DNA of 64,000 bases from Cytophagales bacterium WSM2-2 (lineage in GTDB: Bacteria; Bacteroidota; Bacteroidia; Cytophagales; Cyclobacteriaceae). The DNA lies in contig BNHL01000001.1 of the NCBI GenBank assembly GCA_015472025.1, positions 5,320,001 through 5,384,000 on the forward strand, written 5' to 3'. Positions 26,981 through 35,857 of this stretch are shown here, one piece after another. Each line of letters starts with the position of its first letter. Position 1 is the first letter of the stretch. The position numbers and the translations under genes are program-made. Below the pieces are notes generated by a model. The model did no database searches. It saw only the letters and a program-made list of their open reading frames with translations, and had not been told where the DNA came from.

Positions 26981-28675
26981 ATGGAAATCATTGAAGAAAA
27001 GAAGAATAAAAACAAGAAGTACAAGCCGATCCTGGAAAGCATCCCAGACTGGCCTGTCTACCAGTTGAGTAAAAACAGGAAGGATTTCATACAGGAGGTA
27101 ACCCAGAAATCAATTGATCGCATTCACGAGATGCGACCTTCATACAAACAATTGATTGAAGACCTTCAGGCAACGGCTTATCGTGAACAAAACCGCATCA
27201 AAAGAAACCGTTGGCGCGTAGACCCAAAAGACGACTCCAGTTTTTGGTCTGCCGTAAAAAATGAATTGGCTGAACTAAGTGCCAAGAATCCGGAGGAAGT
27301 AAAACCGAGGGTAGACGAACTACTCGAAAGAATTGTTTACCGCTACGCATCTGAAATCGCGGGCAACTTCAAACCAACAAGCTATAGATTTGCCCGCGAA
27401 GTAGTTAAATTCTGGTTTTCTCGTCTGCTCAACGGTGCTCGGGTAAAAAAATTTGGTGCCTTTTTCAGAAATCAATACACACTTCGTGACAAAATACATA
27501 TTGTTGGAAAAGTAAAGATGCTTCGCAAACTGGCGCGTCAAGGTACTGTAGTCATGGTACCAACGCACTTCAGTAACCTCGACTCTATTCTGATCGGCTG
27601 GATAGTTCACGCGATGGGTTTACCCGCATTCATTTATGGTGCAGGCCTCAATCTTTTTAATATTAAGATCATCGCGTACTTCATGAATAGTCTTGGTGCC
27701 TACAAAATCGATAGACGCAAAAAAAATCTTCCTTACCTGGAGACGCTGAAGATGTATTCCAACTTGGCCATCCAGAATGGAGCACACAGTTTGTTTTTTC
27801 CCGGTGGTACCCGCTCCCGTTCGGGAATGATTGAAAAACAATTGAAACTGGGTTTGCTAAGCACGGCAATCGAAGCACAACGCAATCTGTATAACAATAC
27901 GACTGAAGGTGAGGCACGGAAAATTTTTGTAGTGCCCGTTACGCTGAATTACCATTTTGTGCTTGAGGCTCCTGATTTGATCGAGGATTATCTTTCTAAA
28001 AAAGGGCAGGATCGGTATTTCCCCGAGCAGGATAAGTACGGAAGTTTTCAGCTGATCAAATTCCTCATCAAGTTTTTCGGCAATCGGTCTAATATTTCCG
28101 TCTCCATCGGCCCCGGCCTGGATGTCATGGGCAACTATGTGGATGAGAACGGCAATAGCCTTGATGCACAGGGACGAATTATAGACACGAAAGATTATTT
28201 CATCAGTAGCGGACAACTCACGGTCGACCGGCAACGCGAGGATGAGTACACCCGCATGCTCAGCCAGCGTATCGTATCCGAATACCACAAGATCAATCGT
28301 GTATTCTCCAGTCACCTGGTTTCGTTTGTAGCCTTCGAAATGTGGCAAAAGAAATTCAGTCAGTTGGATCTGTTCAATCTTTTGCGATTACCCGAAGAAG
28401 ATTTAGAGATCGACTACGAAGAATTCAAGACGGTGTTCAAGCGAGTTCGCAAACAGATTTATACGCTGAAGGAAGAAGGCAAGATCAACATTGCTTCACA
28501 CCTCAAAGGAAAGGTAGACATCGTGATCAAACGTGGTGTTGACAATTCAGGCGTCTTCCATTTGAACAGGCCTCTGCTCAGGAATAAAAAAGGGAATATC
28601 ATTACAAAGGATTTGTCACTTCTCTACTATTATCACAACCGCCTGGTCGGCTATGATCTCGAACAATTCATCTGA
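26981..28675 (+). CDS. PlsB-like glycerol-3-phosphate acyltransferase
   Basis: A 564-residue member of the PlsB/DHAPAT branch of acyltransferases. It shows all core blocks: block I PTHFSNLDSILIGW (HxxxxD, His near residue 196), block II GAYKIDRR, block III FFPGGTRSRSG and block IV VPVTLNY. FPxGTRSRxG is typical of enzymes that acylate glycerol-3-phosphate rather than PlsC. There is no obvious membrane helix at the N-terminus. gpsA, which makes glycerol-3-phosphate, overlaps the stop by 23 bases, which supports the substrate. The start is ATG 26981; the TTG just before it is not needed. Acting on the inner membrane face is inferred. A dihydroxyacetone-phosphate acyltransferase is the alternative. 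Confidence 0.85.
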   Translation: MEIIEEKKNKNKKYKPILESIPDWPVYQLSKNRKDFIQEVTQKSIDRIHEMRPSYKQLIEDLQATAYREQNRIKRNRWRVDPKDDSSFWSAVKNELAELSAKNPEEVKPRVDELLERIVYRYASEIAGNFKPTSYRFAREVVKFWFSRLLNGARVKKFGAFFRNQYTLRDKIHIVGKVKMLRKLARQGTVVMVPTHFSNLDSILIGWIVHAMGLPAFIYGAGLNLFNIKIIAYFMNSLGAYKIDRRKKNLPYLETLKMYSNLAIQNGAHSLFFPGGTRSRSGMIEKQLKLGLLSTAIEAQRNLYNNTTEGEARKIFVVPVTLNYHFVLEAPDLIEDYLSKKGQDRYFPEQDKYGSFQLIKFLIKFFGNRSNISVSIGPGLDVMGNYVDENGNSLDAQGRIIDTKDYFISSGQLTVDRQREDEYTRMLSQRIVSEYHKINRVFSSHLVSFVAFEMWQKKFSQLDLFNLLRLPEEDLEIDYEEFKTVFKRVRKQIYTLKEEGKINIASHLKGKVDIVIKRGVDNSGVFHLNRPLLRNKKGNIITKDLSLLYYYHNRLVGYDLEQFI

Positions 28676-29708
28676 AAAACCAGTCGGAGTAATCGGGGCG
28701 GGGAATTTTGGTACCGTCATCGCCAATATGCTGGCCCAAAACCGCAAAGTCCTTCTCTATGCGAGAGACCCGGAGATGGTGAAGCGCATCAATTCAAAAA
28801 AAGAACATCGGGGCTACCCCGTCCACGACCAGGTCGAAGCAGTCAATGACTTAGCAATCCTTGGTCACGAATGTGAGGTGATCTTCCCCATGGTTCCTTC
28901 CTCGGGTTTCCGAGCGATGATGAAACAGCTGGCGCCCTACTTGCATCCTTATCACATGCTTATCCACGGCACCAAAGGATTTGATATCACTTTACCGAAA
29001 GGCGAAACGATTGAGACTGCCAAACGATTTGATCGTAGTGTTGTGAAGACAATGAGCGAGGTGATCCGTGAAGAGAGTGTTGCTGTTCGCATCGGTTGCC
29101 TGGCAGGGCCTAATCTTAGTCAGGAGCTTGCTCAACGTCAGCCTGCCGCAACTGTAGTGGCTAGTCATTTCAATGAAGTGATTCAGACTGGAAAAAAACT
29201 GTTAAAAAGCGACCGGTTCCAGGTCTATGAAAATAGTGACATCGTTGGAGTTGAAATCGCGGGTGTGCTTAAAAATATTATAGCTATTGCTTCCGGTGCC
29301 CTCAGCGGCTTAGGCTTCGGTGACAATGCGAAAGGATTACTGATCAGTCGTGGGGCCGTTGAAATGGTATACCTGGGGCGAGCTCTTGGCGGTGACACTA
29401 AAGCATTCCTTGGTGTAGCCGGCATCGGTGACCTCGTGACAACGTGCAATAGTCCCAAAAGCAGAAATTTTACTGTTGGCTACCGTTTGGCTAAAGGGGA
29501 AAAATTGCAACAGATCGTGGACGAAATGAAAGAAGTAGCAGAAGGTATCAATACTGTTCGTATCGCGAAAAAATGTGCTGATCACTACAAAGTAAGGGCA
29601 CTAATCACCGACCGGTTGTACAAGGTTTTATTTGAAGGTCACACGGTAGAAGACGCGCTCGACTTCCTGATGCGTTATCCATTGAACATGGATATTGATT
29701 TTATTTAA
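28653..29708 (+). CDS. gpsA: NAD(P)H-dependent glycerol-3-phosphate dehydrogenase
   Basis: Reduces dihydroxyacetone phosphate to sn-glycerol 3-phosphate for phospholipid synthesis. The 351-residue protein has the dinucleotide loop GVIGAGNFGTVIANML, the GLAGPNLSQEL-like segment CLAGPNLSQELAQ, the catalytic Lys in GVLKNIIAIASG, and the substrate segment GVAGIGDLVTTCNSPKSRN. It overlaps the acyltransferase gene by 23 bases and the convergent HIT gene by 8. The first ten residues are extra and flexible. Product and partner form one pathway step. Confidence 0.97.
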   Translation: MISNNSSEKPVGVIGAGNFGTVIANMLAQNRKVLLYARDPEMVKRINSKKEHRGYPVHDQVEAVNDLAILGHECEVIFPMVPSSGFRAMMKQLAPYLHPYHMLIHGTKGFDITLPKGETIETAKRFDRSVVKTMSEVIREESVAVRIGCLAGPNLSQELAQRQPAATVVASHFNEVIQTGKKLLKSDRFQVYENSDIVGVEIAGVLKNIIAIASGALSGLGFGDNAKGLLISRGAVEMVYLGRALGGDTKAFLGVAGIGDLVTTCNSPKSRNFTVGYRLAKGEKLQQIVDEMKEVAEGINTVRIAKKCADHYKVRALITDRLYKVLFEGHTVEDALDFLMRYPLNMDIDFI

Positions 29709-30096
29709 GATTCTTTTTGATGTCACCTGCGACTTGTTCAAACTCCTCTTTTGAAAGTTTGAGCTTGGGGTTCGCAAAATTGATATCGCCCATGTGATTC
29801 ATGGGAACCAAGTGAAGGTGTGCGTGAGGAACCTCGAAGCCAATCACGGCCACTCCTACCCTTTTGCAGTTCACTGACTTCTTGATAGCAAATGAAACTC
29901 TTTTCGCAAAGACCATTAGATGGGCCAATGACTCGTCTTCCACATCAAAAAAATAGTCCACTTCCTTTTTGGGAACGATGAGTGTATGACCAGCAGTCAG
30001 CGGATTGATATCCAAAAAAGCAATGAAACGATCATCTTCCGCTACGATATAGCCCGGAATTTCGCGATTGATAATTCGGGTAAAAATGGAAGGCAT
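29701..30096 (-). CDS. HIT family nucleotide hydrolase
   Basis: A 131-residue histidine-triad protein of the HINT kind. The triad is in VPHAHLHLVPM (HxHxHxx), and upstream are FLDINPLTAGHTLIVPKKEVD and RVGVAVIGFEVPH. The family cleaves phosphoramidates such as aminoacyl-adenylates bound to nucleosides. The specific substrate is unknown. It starts 2 bases after the greA stop on the same strand, so the two share a transcript. The end overlaps gpsA by 8 bases. Confidence 0.93.
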   Translation of the reverse strand: MPSIFTRIINREIPGYIVAEDDRFIAFLDINPLTAGHTLIVPKKEVDYFFDVEDESLAHLMVFAKRVSFAIKKSVNCKRVGVAVIGFEVPHAHLHLVPMNHMGDINFANPKLKLSKEEFEQVAGDIKKNLK

Positions 30097-30098
30097 TG

Positions 30099-30575
30099 TT
30101 ACGCACCAATATTGAGAATCTCAAACTCCATATCTCCCGCAGGAGTTTTCACTTTGGCAACATCACCTTTCTTTTTGCCAAGTAGCCCTTTACCAATTGG
30201 AGACTGAGTTGAAATTTTTCCGGCTTTCAAATCCGCTTCCTCCTCACTTACCAATGTATACGTAACAGACGCTCCGTTCTTCTTATTCTTGATTGTAACT
30301 TTTGAAAGAATGGAAACAGAGGATGTATCGATTTTTGTTTCATCAATCAGGCGTGCATTGCCAACAAGATCTTCGAGCTTGGCAATTTTTGCTTCCAGGT
30401 GACCTTGAGCATCTTTCGCTGCATCGTATTCGGCATTTTCACTCAGGTCTCCTTTATCGCGTGCTTCTGCAATCTGCTTTGCAATATCTGAACGTCCCTT
30501 AGTTTTGAGGGTATTTAATTCCGAAGTCAGTCTATCCAGTCCTTCTTTTGTATAGTATGAAATCTTTTTACTCAT
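30099..30575 (-). CDS. greA: transcription elongation factor GreA
   Basis: Rescues stalled RNA polymerase by stimulating cleavage of the backtracked transcript. The 158-residue protein has an N-terminal coiled coil (LDRLTSELNTLKTKGR to EARDKGDLSENAEYDAAKD) whose DLSENAEYD tip carries the catalytic acidic pair, and a C-terminal FKBP-like domain ending in DMEFEILNIGA. SPIGKGLLGKKKGD is the family's interaction segment. The gene is followed by the HIT gene. Confidence 0.98.
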   Translation of the reverse strand: MSKKISYYTKEGLDRLTSELNTLKTKGRSDIAKQIAEARDKGDLSENAEYDAAKDAQGHLEAKIAKLEDLVGNARLIDETKIDTSSVSILSKVTIKNKKNGASVTYTLVSEEEADLKAGKISTQSPIGKGLLGKKKGDVAKVKTPAGDMEFEILNIGA

Positions 30576-30610
30576 AACTCACAGTTTAAAACCAATTTGG
30601 CACATCATTT

Positions 30611-30649
30611 AAAAAACAAAAACAACGGCTTCGATGCAGAAGCCGTTGT
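30611..30649 (-). terminator. terminator of the pentapeptide-repeat gene
   Basis: An 11-bp perfect stem, ACAACGGCTTC (30622-30632) with GAAGCCGTTGT (30639-30649), around a 6-base loop. On the minus strand TTTTTGTTTTTT follows. It is one of the strongest terminators in the window. Confidence 0.88.
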
Positions 30650-30693
30650 CCTTTCAATGCAAAGATACTTCTTTTTAAGGCACAACAAAAAAT

Positions 30694-31536
30694 TTAGCTA
30701 CCCACTAATTCCGGGATATGCGATTTCACTTGTTCAAACAATTCATCATCGAACTTAGCGAGGTACAACGTCTTTGCCTTCGTTAATTGTTCAATCGTTA
30801 ATCCTTTGGCTCCACGAAGATCAGCTTTGTATAAACTCGCATTTTCAAAGTCAGCACCCATCAGGTAACTGTTTTGAAGATTTGACTCCATCAGGTAGGA
30901 ATTTTTAAAGCATGTCTTGATCAGGAATGCACCTTCAAAATTTGCTTTAATAAGGAATGCGTCTTTGAAGTTTGCACCACTGGCATACGCGCCCTTGAGG
31001 TTTGCCTGGTTCAGATTGGAGTTCTCAAGATTGGTTTGATTCAGACGGGTATTCTCAAGGTTAGTTTCAATCAATGAAGAATTAGAAACGTTGGCAGAGT
31101 TCAGATTTGATGCTTTGAGATTCACGTGACTTAGATTCGTCCTCGATAAGTGGCAATTCACCAAATTAATTTCATTGATCTTATGACGGTTCAAACGTTT
31201 GATGTTACCCACTGTCCGAAATGCAGCCTCTTCGGATTCCCACAAACGGAAGTCATCTATTTCATCTTTATAAGTTCGAATGCGTTGGCGCGTTTCTCCA
31301 TTTTGGTTTAGCCAAAACAACAGAATACCGATCACGGCAATGTCGAAGATCATGCCATGAGCTTCAGCCAGTATCTGGCCCCAGAAACTATGGAAATCAT
31401 TGATGTAATAACTAAGGCTAAGGCTCAAGACCAGAACAGCCACACCTACTAAGACCAGTGAGCTGGTCAGTAATGGCTTCTCGACAATCTCATCAAACTT
31501 GTCTCTTAGTTTTTGTTTAAAATCTTTCTGAGCCAT
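30694..31536 (-). CDS. pentapeptide-repeat membrane protein
   Basis: A 280-residue protein with two membrane helices in the first 80 residues (LTSSLVLVGVAVLVLSLSLS and IFDIAVIGILLFWLN), then a soluble pentapeptide repeat solenoid (about 115-255) with the A(D/N)LxX pattern (NLSHVNLKASNLNSANV, NLENTRLNQTNLENSNL, ADFENASLYKADLRGA). The repeats form a four-sided right-handed helix. Such proteins range from DNA-mimic gyrase inhibitors to unknowns; the membrane helices make a DNA-mimic role unlikely here. It ends with a short helical cap. Function unknown. A strong terminator follows. Confidence 0.85.
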   Translation of the reverse strand: MAQKDFKQKLRDKFDEIVEKPLLTSSLVLVGVAVLVLSLSLSYYINDFHSFWGQILAEAHGMIFDIAVIGILLFWLNQNGETRQRIRTYKDEIDDFRLWESEEAAFRTVGNIKRLNRHKINEINLVNCHLSRTNLSHVNLKASNLNSANVSNSSLIETNLENTRLNQTNLENSNLNQANLKGAYASGANFKDAFLIKANFEGAFLIKTCFKNSYLMESNLQNSYLMGADFENASLYKADLRGAKGLTIEQLTKAKTLYLAKFDDELFEQVKSHIPELVGS

Positions 31537-31659
31537 TACGGGATATTGCTAACGGAATTTATACATTTTCCTCTCCACAAACAAAACAAAAGAAATTATC
31601 ATCTCTTAATCAAATTATCACTGATCACAACAAGAACTTACATCCGTTTTATTTGATGA

Positions 31660-33027
31660 TCAAATCAGAACCTGGACCGTAAGAAAATAAATCGTGAGGC
31701 CCAACAAGTCGCTTGTAGTAGTAATAAATGGTCCGGATGCCAGAGCAGGATTGAACCCAAGCCGGTTGATCAATATTGGTGTGATGGTGCCCACAAAAGA
31801 AGAGAACATCACCACACAAAAGAGTGCAAATGAAACGATGATAGAGAGCCGATCGTTATTGAAGAAAACGTAAGTAGATACGAGCACGATCAGCGACAAC
31901 AAGATACCATTCATCAGTGCCACCATAAAAACTTTCATCAATCGTTTCCAAAGACCTTCGTCCATATAATCAGGACTCGCCAAACTTTGCACAACCAATC
32001 CGGAAGATTGGATACCGACATTCCCTCCGGTAGCCTGAATAAGTGGCACGAAAAAGGCAATCGCTGTAACTTTTGCAAGTTCTTGTTCAAAAAATCCCAT
32101 AAACCTTGCACTGAGCATGCCTCCGAAAATACCGATCAGGAGCCAGGGCAAACGTGCGCGGACATTGCGCCACAAGCTGTCGTCTTCTTCAACGTCTTCT
32201 GTGATACCACTCATTAACTGACGTTCTTCTTCGGCCTGTTCGGTAATCACATCAAGAACATCATCAATTGTAATTCTTCCCACGAGCTGTCCCTGCACAT
32301 TGACTACGGGAACAGATTCAAGGTCATACTTCTTCATGATGTCCGCCACCTCAGTGTCTTCCATGTAGGTCTCCACCGAAACAACCTCATCGTCATAAAT
32401 ATCCTTTACCAAAGTCTTGGAGTCTGTAAGGATGAGTTTCTGCAGCTCCACCCGACCGAGTAACTTATTGTGTTCATCGATTACCCAAACGCTGTAAAAC
32501 TTCGTCACGTTCTCTGCTTGCTTCCGGATTTCATCAATACATTCCACCACAGTCCACGTATCACGGACACAAATCAATTCCTTGGCCATCAAACCACCAG
32601 CCACATTGGCATCGTAGCGCAGCAGGTCGATTACTTGCGACTTCAGGTCCGAATCAAGCGATGCAATAATCTCTTCACTGGTTTTAATAGGTAGTTCATT
32701 GAGAATATCGGCTGCATCATCAGAGTCCAGCTGGTTGACAATTTGAGTAAGTTCATCAACTGAATAAACTGCCAGGAATAACTTTCGAGTATCGGGGTCG
32801 AGGTCGTTGATAATCCGGGCACGGATCTGAAGCGAGAGTAAATCAAGGACGAATTTTGACTCTTCGCTGCTGAACTCATACAACAGAGCCGTGATATCTG
32901 CGGGATTAACTTCTTCCAGGCTGGACTTAATAAATGCACCATCGCGCTCGTCCAGCGCCCGTTGAAAGCGGTCGCGAAACTCCTTCGTCAATTCAAACTC
33001 TGCGAACTGCTCCACCGGCTTGCTCAA
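31660..33027 (-). CDS. mgtE: magnesium transporter MgtE
   Basis: A 455-residue Mg2+ channel of the MgtE/SLC41 family. The N domain (about 20-135, LSDxxD-like helices such as LNELPIKTSEEIIASLDS) is followed by two CBS domains (about 140-255, ending VGRITIDDVLDVITEQAEEE) and five membrane helices to the end, with PLIQATGGNVGIQSSGLVVQ containing the conserved pore segment. The CBS part closes the channel when Mg2+ is high. It starts 35 bases inside the rsmA reading frame. I see no Mg2+ riboswitch, and the overlap leaves little room for one. Confidence 0.96.
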   Translation of the reverse strand: MSKPVEQFAEFELTKEFRDRFQRALDERDGAFIKSSLEEVNPADITALLYEFSSEESKFVLDLLSLQIRARIINDLDPDTRKLFLAVYSVDELTQIVNQLDSDDAADILNELPIKTSEEIIASLDSDLKSQVIDLLRYDANVAGGLMAKELICVRDTWTVVECIDEIRKQAENVTKFYSVWVIDEHNKLLGRVELQKLILTDSKTLVKDIYDDEVVSVETYMEDTEVADIMKKYDLESVPVVNVQGQLVGRITIDDVLDVITEQAEEERQLMSGITEDVEEDDSLWRNVRARLPWLLIGIFGGMLSARFMGFFEQELAKVTAIAFFVPLIQATGGNVGIQSSGLVVQSLASPDYMDEGLWKRLMKVFMVALMNGILLSLIVLVSTYVFFNNDRLSIIVSFALFCVVMFSSFVGTITPILINRLGFNPALASGPFITTTSDLLGLTIYFLTVQVLI

Positions 33028-33784
33028 TTTGTAATGTAAGGGAAATAAACTCTTCTACGCTCAGCTGCTCGGCTCGCAAATCCATCTGAGGCAGAGACAA
33101 TATCTGGGCCGGCAAATTTAGCGGTTTGAGTGCGTTGCGCAATGTTTTCCTCCGATTTTGAAACCCCTGCTTCACGACTTTCTGAAAAAATGCTTCATCG
33201 CACGGAAGATGTTCCCGTTTATTCCGGGTCATTCGTATCACGGCCGACATCACCTTGGGCGGAGGTTGAAAAACTCCAGGCGGTACTTTAAAAAGATACT
33301 CCACATCATAAAATGCCTGTAGCAGCACGCTCAATATCCCGTACGTTTTACTTCCTTCTTTCTCGGCAATGCGGTCGGCAACTTCCTTTTGCAGCATCCC
33401 GACCACTTGCTTCACCTGGCTCCTGTACATCAGGACTCTAAAAAAAATTTGAGAGGAGATGTTATATGGAAAATTGCCGATCACATGAATATCCGATGTC
33501 GTGAGTTGGCTCAAATCCATTTCAAGAAAGTCGCCCTGTGTGATTTTTTCCCTCAAAGCGGGATAGTGTTCTTTAAGATAAGGCACTGACTCACGGTCAA
33601 TTTCCACCAGGTGCAGATCGATATTTTCTTTTTTGATAAGAAATTGAGTGAGTACTCCCGTGCCTGGTCCGATCTCCAGCACAAAATTCTTTTGAGAAGG
33701 CAAAGACAAGGCTTCTACAATTTTAGAAGCGATGTTTTGATCTTTAAGAAAATGCTGACCGAGAAATTTTTTAGGCCGAATCAA
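32993..33784 (-). CDS. rsmA: 16S rRNA (adenine1518-N6/adenine1519-N6)-dimethyltransferase
   Basis: Also called KsgA; dimethylates two adenines in helix 45 of 16S rRNA late in 30S assembly. The 263-residue protein shows KKFLGQHFLKDQNI at the start, the SAM loop LEIGPGTGVLTQFL, and the catalytic NFPYNISSQI. The C-terminus (KTLRNALKPLNLPAQ) is the helical RNA-binding lobe. Its last 35 bases overlap the start of mgtE. It is first in a two-gene minus-strand unit. Confidence 0.97.
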   Translation of the reverse strand: MIRPKKFLGQHFLKDQNIASKIVEALSLPSQKNFVLEIGPGTGVLTQFLIKKENIDLHLVEIDRESVPYLKEHYPALREKITQGDFLEMDLSQLTTSDIHVIGNFPYNISSQIFFRVLMYRSQVKQVVGMLQKEVADRIAEKEGSKTYGILSVLLQAFYDVEYLFKVPPGVFQPPPKVMSAVIRMTRNKREHLPCDEAFFQKVVKQGFQNRRKTLRNALKPLNLPAQILSLPQMDLRAEQLSVEEFISLTLQIEQAGGAVRRV

Positions 33785-33814
33785 AGGAGTTATCGATTTA
33801 GCGGCAAAGATGCG

Positions 33815-34666
33815 CTAATAAATGATACGTTTGCCATCTTTCGTTATGCATTCCACACGAACATGGTTCGTTATCGAGTTTTCAAGAATCCAAAAATCCC
33901 CATTGGGCGCGAGTAAACTTCCGCTGGGTGACCATGGTGTATTTGTCTCCGCCAGCACTGAGACTTGCTTCGAAGGTGTGATCTTTTTTACTTGTTTTGC
34001 ACTGTAGTCCGCCACATAAACATTCTCATGGCTATCCACGCTTATTCCGCTTAGGAAATGAGTAGGGTCTACGAAAAGACTGAGTATCTTCTTACCCGGA
34101 ACGTCCTCAGTCAAAGTGATGATATGTCCGTGTAGATCCATTTTTTTTATATCGTGAAGGTCAACTATATAAACGACACCTTCCGGTGTGCAAGTCATCC
34201 AGCGTATGTTTTCCATGCACGCGTCTCCCATTTTTGTAAGTGATCCATCTTTATTTTTTCGAATCACTTTTTGACATTTATCCGTGCGATCGGCCCAATA
34301 CATATTGCCATTCTTATCACGCACAAAGCTGTAGTCGTTCGGAATTCCAGTCGTGGAAGGTTTTATCCGATCCAGTTTTCCTGCGGGCGAGAGCTTCCAG
34401 ACATAATGTCCCCAAGTATCCGCTTTCTCACCGTTGTACCAGAGGTGTTCGCCATAGAGATTGTCGGTATCATCCATGAATAGTTCATGAGTATGCACAC
34501 CACTCACAACTACTGTTTTCTTTCCCTGAGTATCAATCTTCCAAACCTGCTTGAGATCGCTGTAGTACACACTCCCTTTCTTGTCCATGACGATACTCAC
34601 TCCCGGGTGCGCCATCACCGATGAAACGAGAGTCGCACAAAGAATAAATGCGATTGAATTTTTCAT
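33815..34666 (-). CDS. secreted NHL-type beta-propeller protein
   Basis: A 283-residue protein with a signal peptide (MKNSIAFILCATLVSSVMA) and about six propeller blades. Repeated motifs such as VSIVMDKKGSVYYSDLKQVW, YSFVRDKNGNMYWADRTD, VDSHENVYVADYSAKQVKKI and LAPNGDFWILEN have the NHL/SMP-30 style. Cys residues at three places could form a disulfide. It may bind a ligand or act as a lactonase; no catalytic site can be assigned. It diverges from pdxA across about 85 bases. Confidence 0.82.
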   Translation of the reverse strand: MKNSIAFILCATLVSSVMAHPGVSIVMDKKGSVYYSDLKQVWKIDTQGKKTVVVSGVHTHELFMDDTDNLYGEHLWYNGEKADTWGHYVWKLSPAGKLDRIKPSTTGIPNDYSFVRDKNGNMYWADRTDKCQKVIRKNKDGSLTKMGDACMENIRWMTCTPEGVVYIVDLHDIKKMDLHGHIITLTEDVPGKKILSLFVDPTHFLSGISVDSHENVYVADYSAKQVKKITPSKQVSVLAETNTPWSPSGSLLAPNGDFWILENSITNHVRVECITKDGKRIIY

Positions 34667-34751
34667 AGTGCCGCGTTAATTAAAACTTTGACCCCTATTG
34701 ACGGAATATCTATTACATCTTATAACTTGCACCAATCTGACCATCAAATAA

Positions 34752-35786
34752 ATGACATCAACTTCAACAGACAAGCCTCGTATCGGTATAACTCTTGGCG
34801 ACCTTAACGGGATTGGTCCCGAGGTAGTGATCAAGGCGTTGTCTGACAACAGGCTTCTCAATATTTTAACGCCAGTAGTCTACGGATCTACCCGCGTACT
34901 CTCCTATTACCGTAAGTTAATGAACCTGGAGGAGTTCAACTACAGCCAGGTGAAAACCAAAGGCCAGGTCTATCCTAAAGCTGTTAACGTAGTCAATTGT
35001 TGGGAGGATATGATTGAAATTACACCAGGACAGCCATCGCGAAATTCTGGAAAGGCTGCTCTTCTCTGCTTAAAGAGATCTGTCGAAGAAATGAAGGAAG
35101 GGCTGATTGATGCAATTGTCACTGGGCCTATTGACAAGAATACAATTCACGGAGATGATTTTCCATTTCGTGGCCATACGGAATTTCTTACGCAGGAATT
35201 CAATGCTGGTGAAAGCCTGATGATGCTGACAGGCTCTAGTATGCGTGTTGGTCTTGTTACAGAGCATGTGCCTTTAAAAGATGTCGCAGCTCTGATTACC
35301 AAAGATCGCGTGGAGCTCAAAATCCGGTTATTCGAGCTCTCGCTCAAAAAGGATTTTAATATTGGTAAACCAAAGATTGCTGTGCTCGGCTTGAATCCGC
35401 ATGCAGGAGACGAAGGATTGCTTGGCACTGAAGAACAAGAAGTCATCAAGCCAGTCATAGCCGATTTAAAATCCAAAGGTAAACTGGTGATGGGGCCCTT
35501 TGCAGCAGATGGTTTTTTCGCTACAGGTCAGCACACCAAATATGACGGCATACTCGCCATGTACCACGATCAGGGATTGGTGGCATTTAAAGCTATTGAC
35601 TTTAATTCCGGAGTGAACTTTACGGCTGGATTGCCCATCGTGCGCACATCTCCAGATCATGGCACAGCATATACAATTGCCGGAAAGAACCTGGCAGATG
35701 AAAGTTCTATGCGTCAGGCTATCTACACAGCCTGCGATATCATCAAAAGCAGAATAGAAGGAAATAAACCGGCCAGACCGGAATGA
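34752..35786 (+). CDS. pdxA: 4-hydroxythreonine-4-phosphate dehydrogenase
   Basis: Oxidises 4-phosphohydroxy-L-threonine for pyridoxal phosphate synthesis by the DXP-dependent route. The 344-residue protein has IGITLGDLNGIGPEV at the start, VTGPIDKNTI, the metal-binding His region FRGHTEFL, LNPHAGDEG, GPFAADGFF, and MYHDQGLVAFKAIDF with the metal His/Asp, then RTSPDHGTAY. Length and motifs fit well. It begins the plus-strand run that continues with TerB-like and yceD. Confidence 0.97.
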   Translation: MTSTSTDKPRIGITLGDLNGIGPEVVIKALSDNRLLNILTPVVYGSTRVLSYYRKLMNLEEFNYSQVKTKGQVYPKAVNVVNCWEDMIEITPGQPSRNSGKAALLCLKRSVEEMKEGLIDAIVTGPIDKNTIHGDDFPFRGHTEFLTQEFNAGESLMMLTGSSMRVGLVTEHVPLKDVAALITKDRVELKIRLFELSLKKDFNIGKPKIAVLGLNPHAGDEGLLGTEEQEVIKPVIADLKSKGKLVMGPFAADGFFATGQHTKYDGILAMYHDQGLVAFKAIDFNSGVNFTAGLPIVRTSPDHGTAYTIAGKNLADESSMRQAIYTACDIIKSRIEGNKPARPE

Positions 35787-35857
35787 GATGCCGTTTATCC
35801 TGAAATACGCTATGTGGCCCGCAATTAGTTGCTAACTTTAGCGCAATTACCCTTGAA

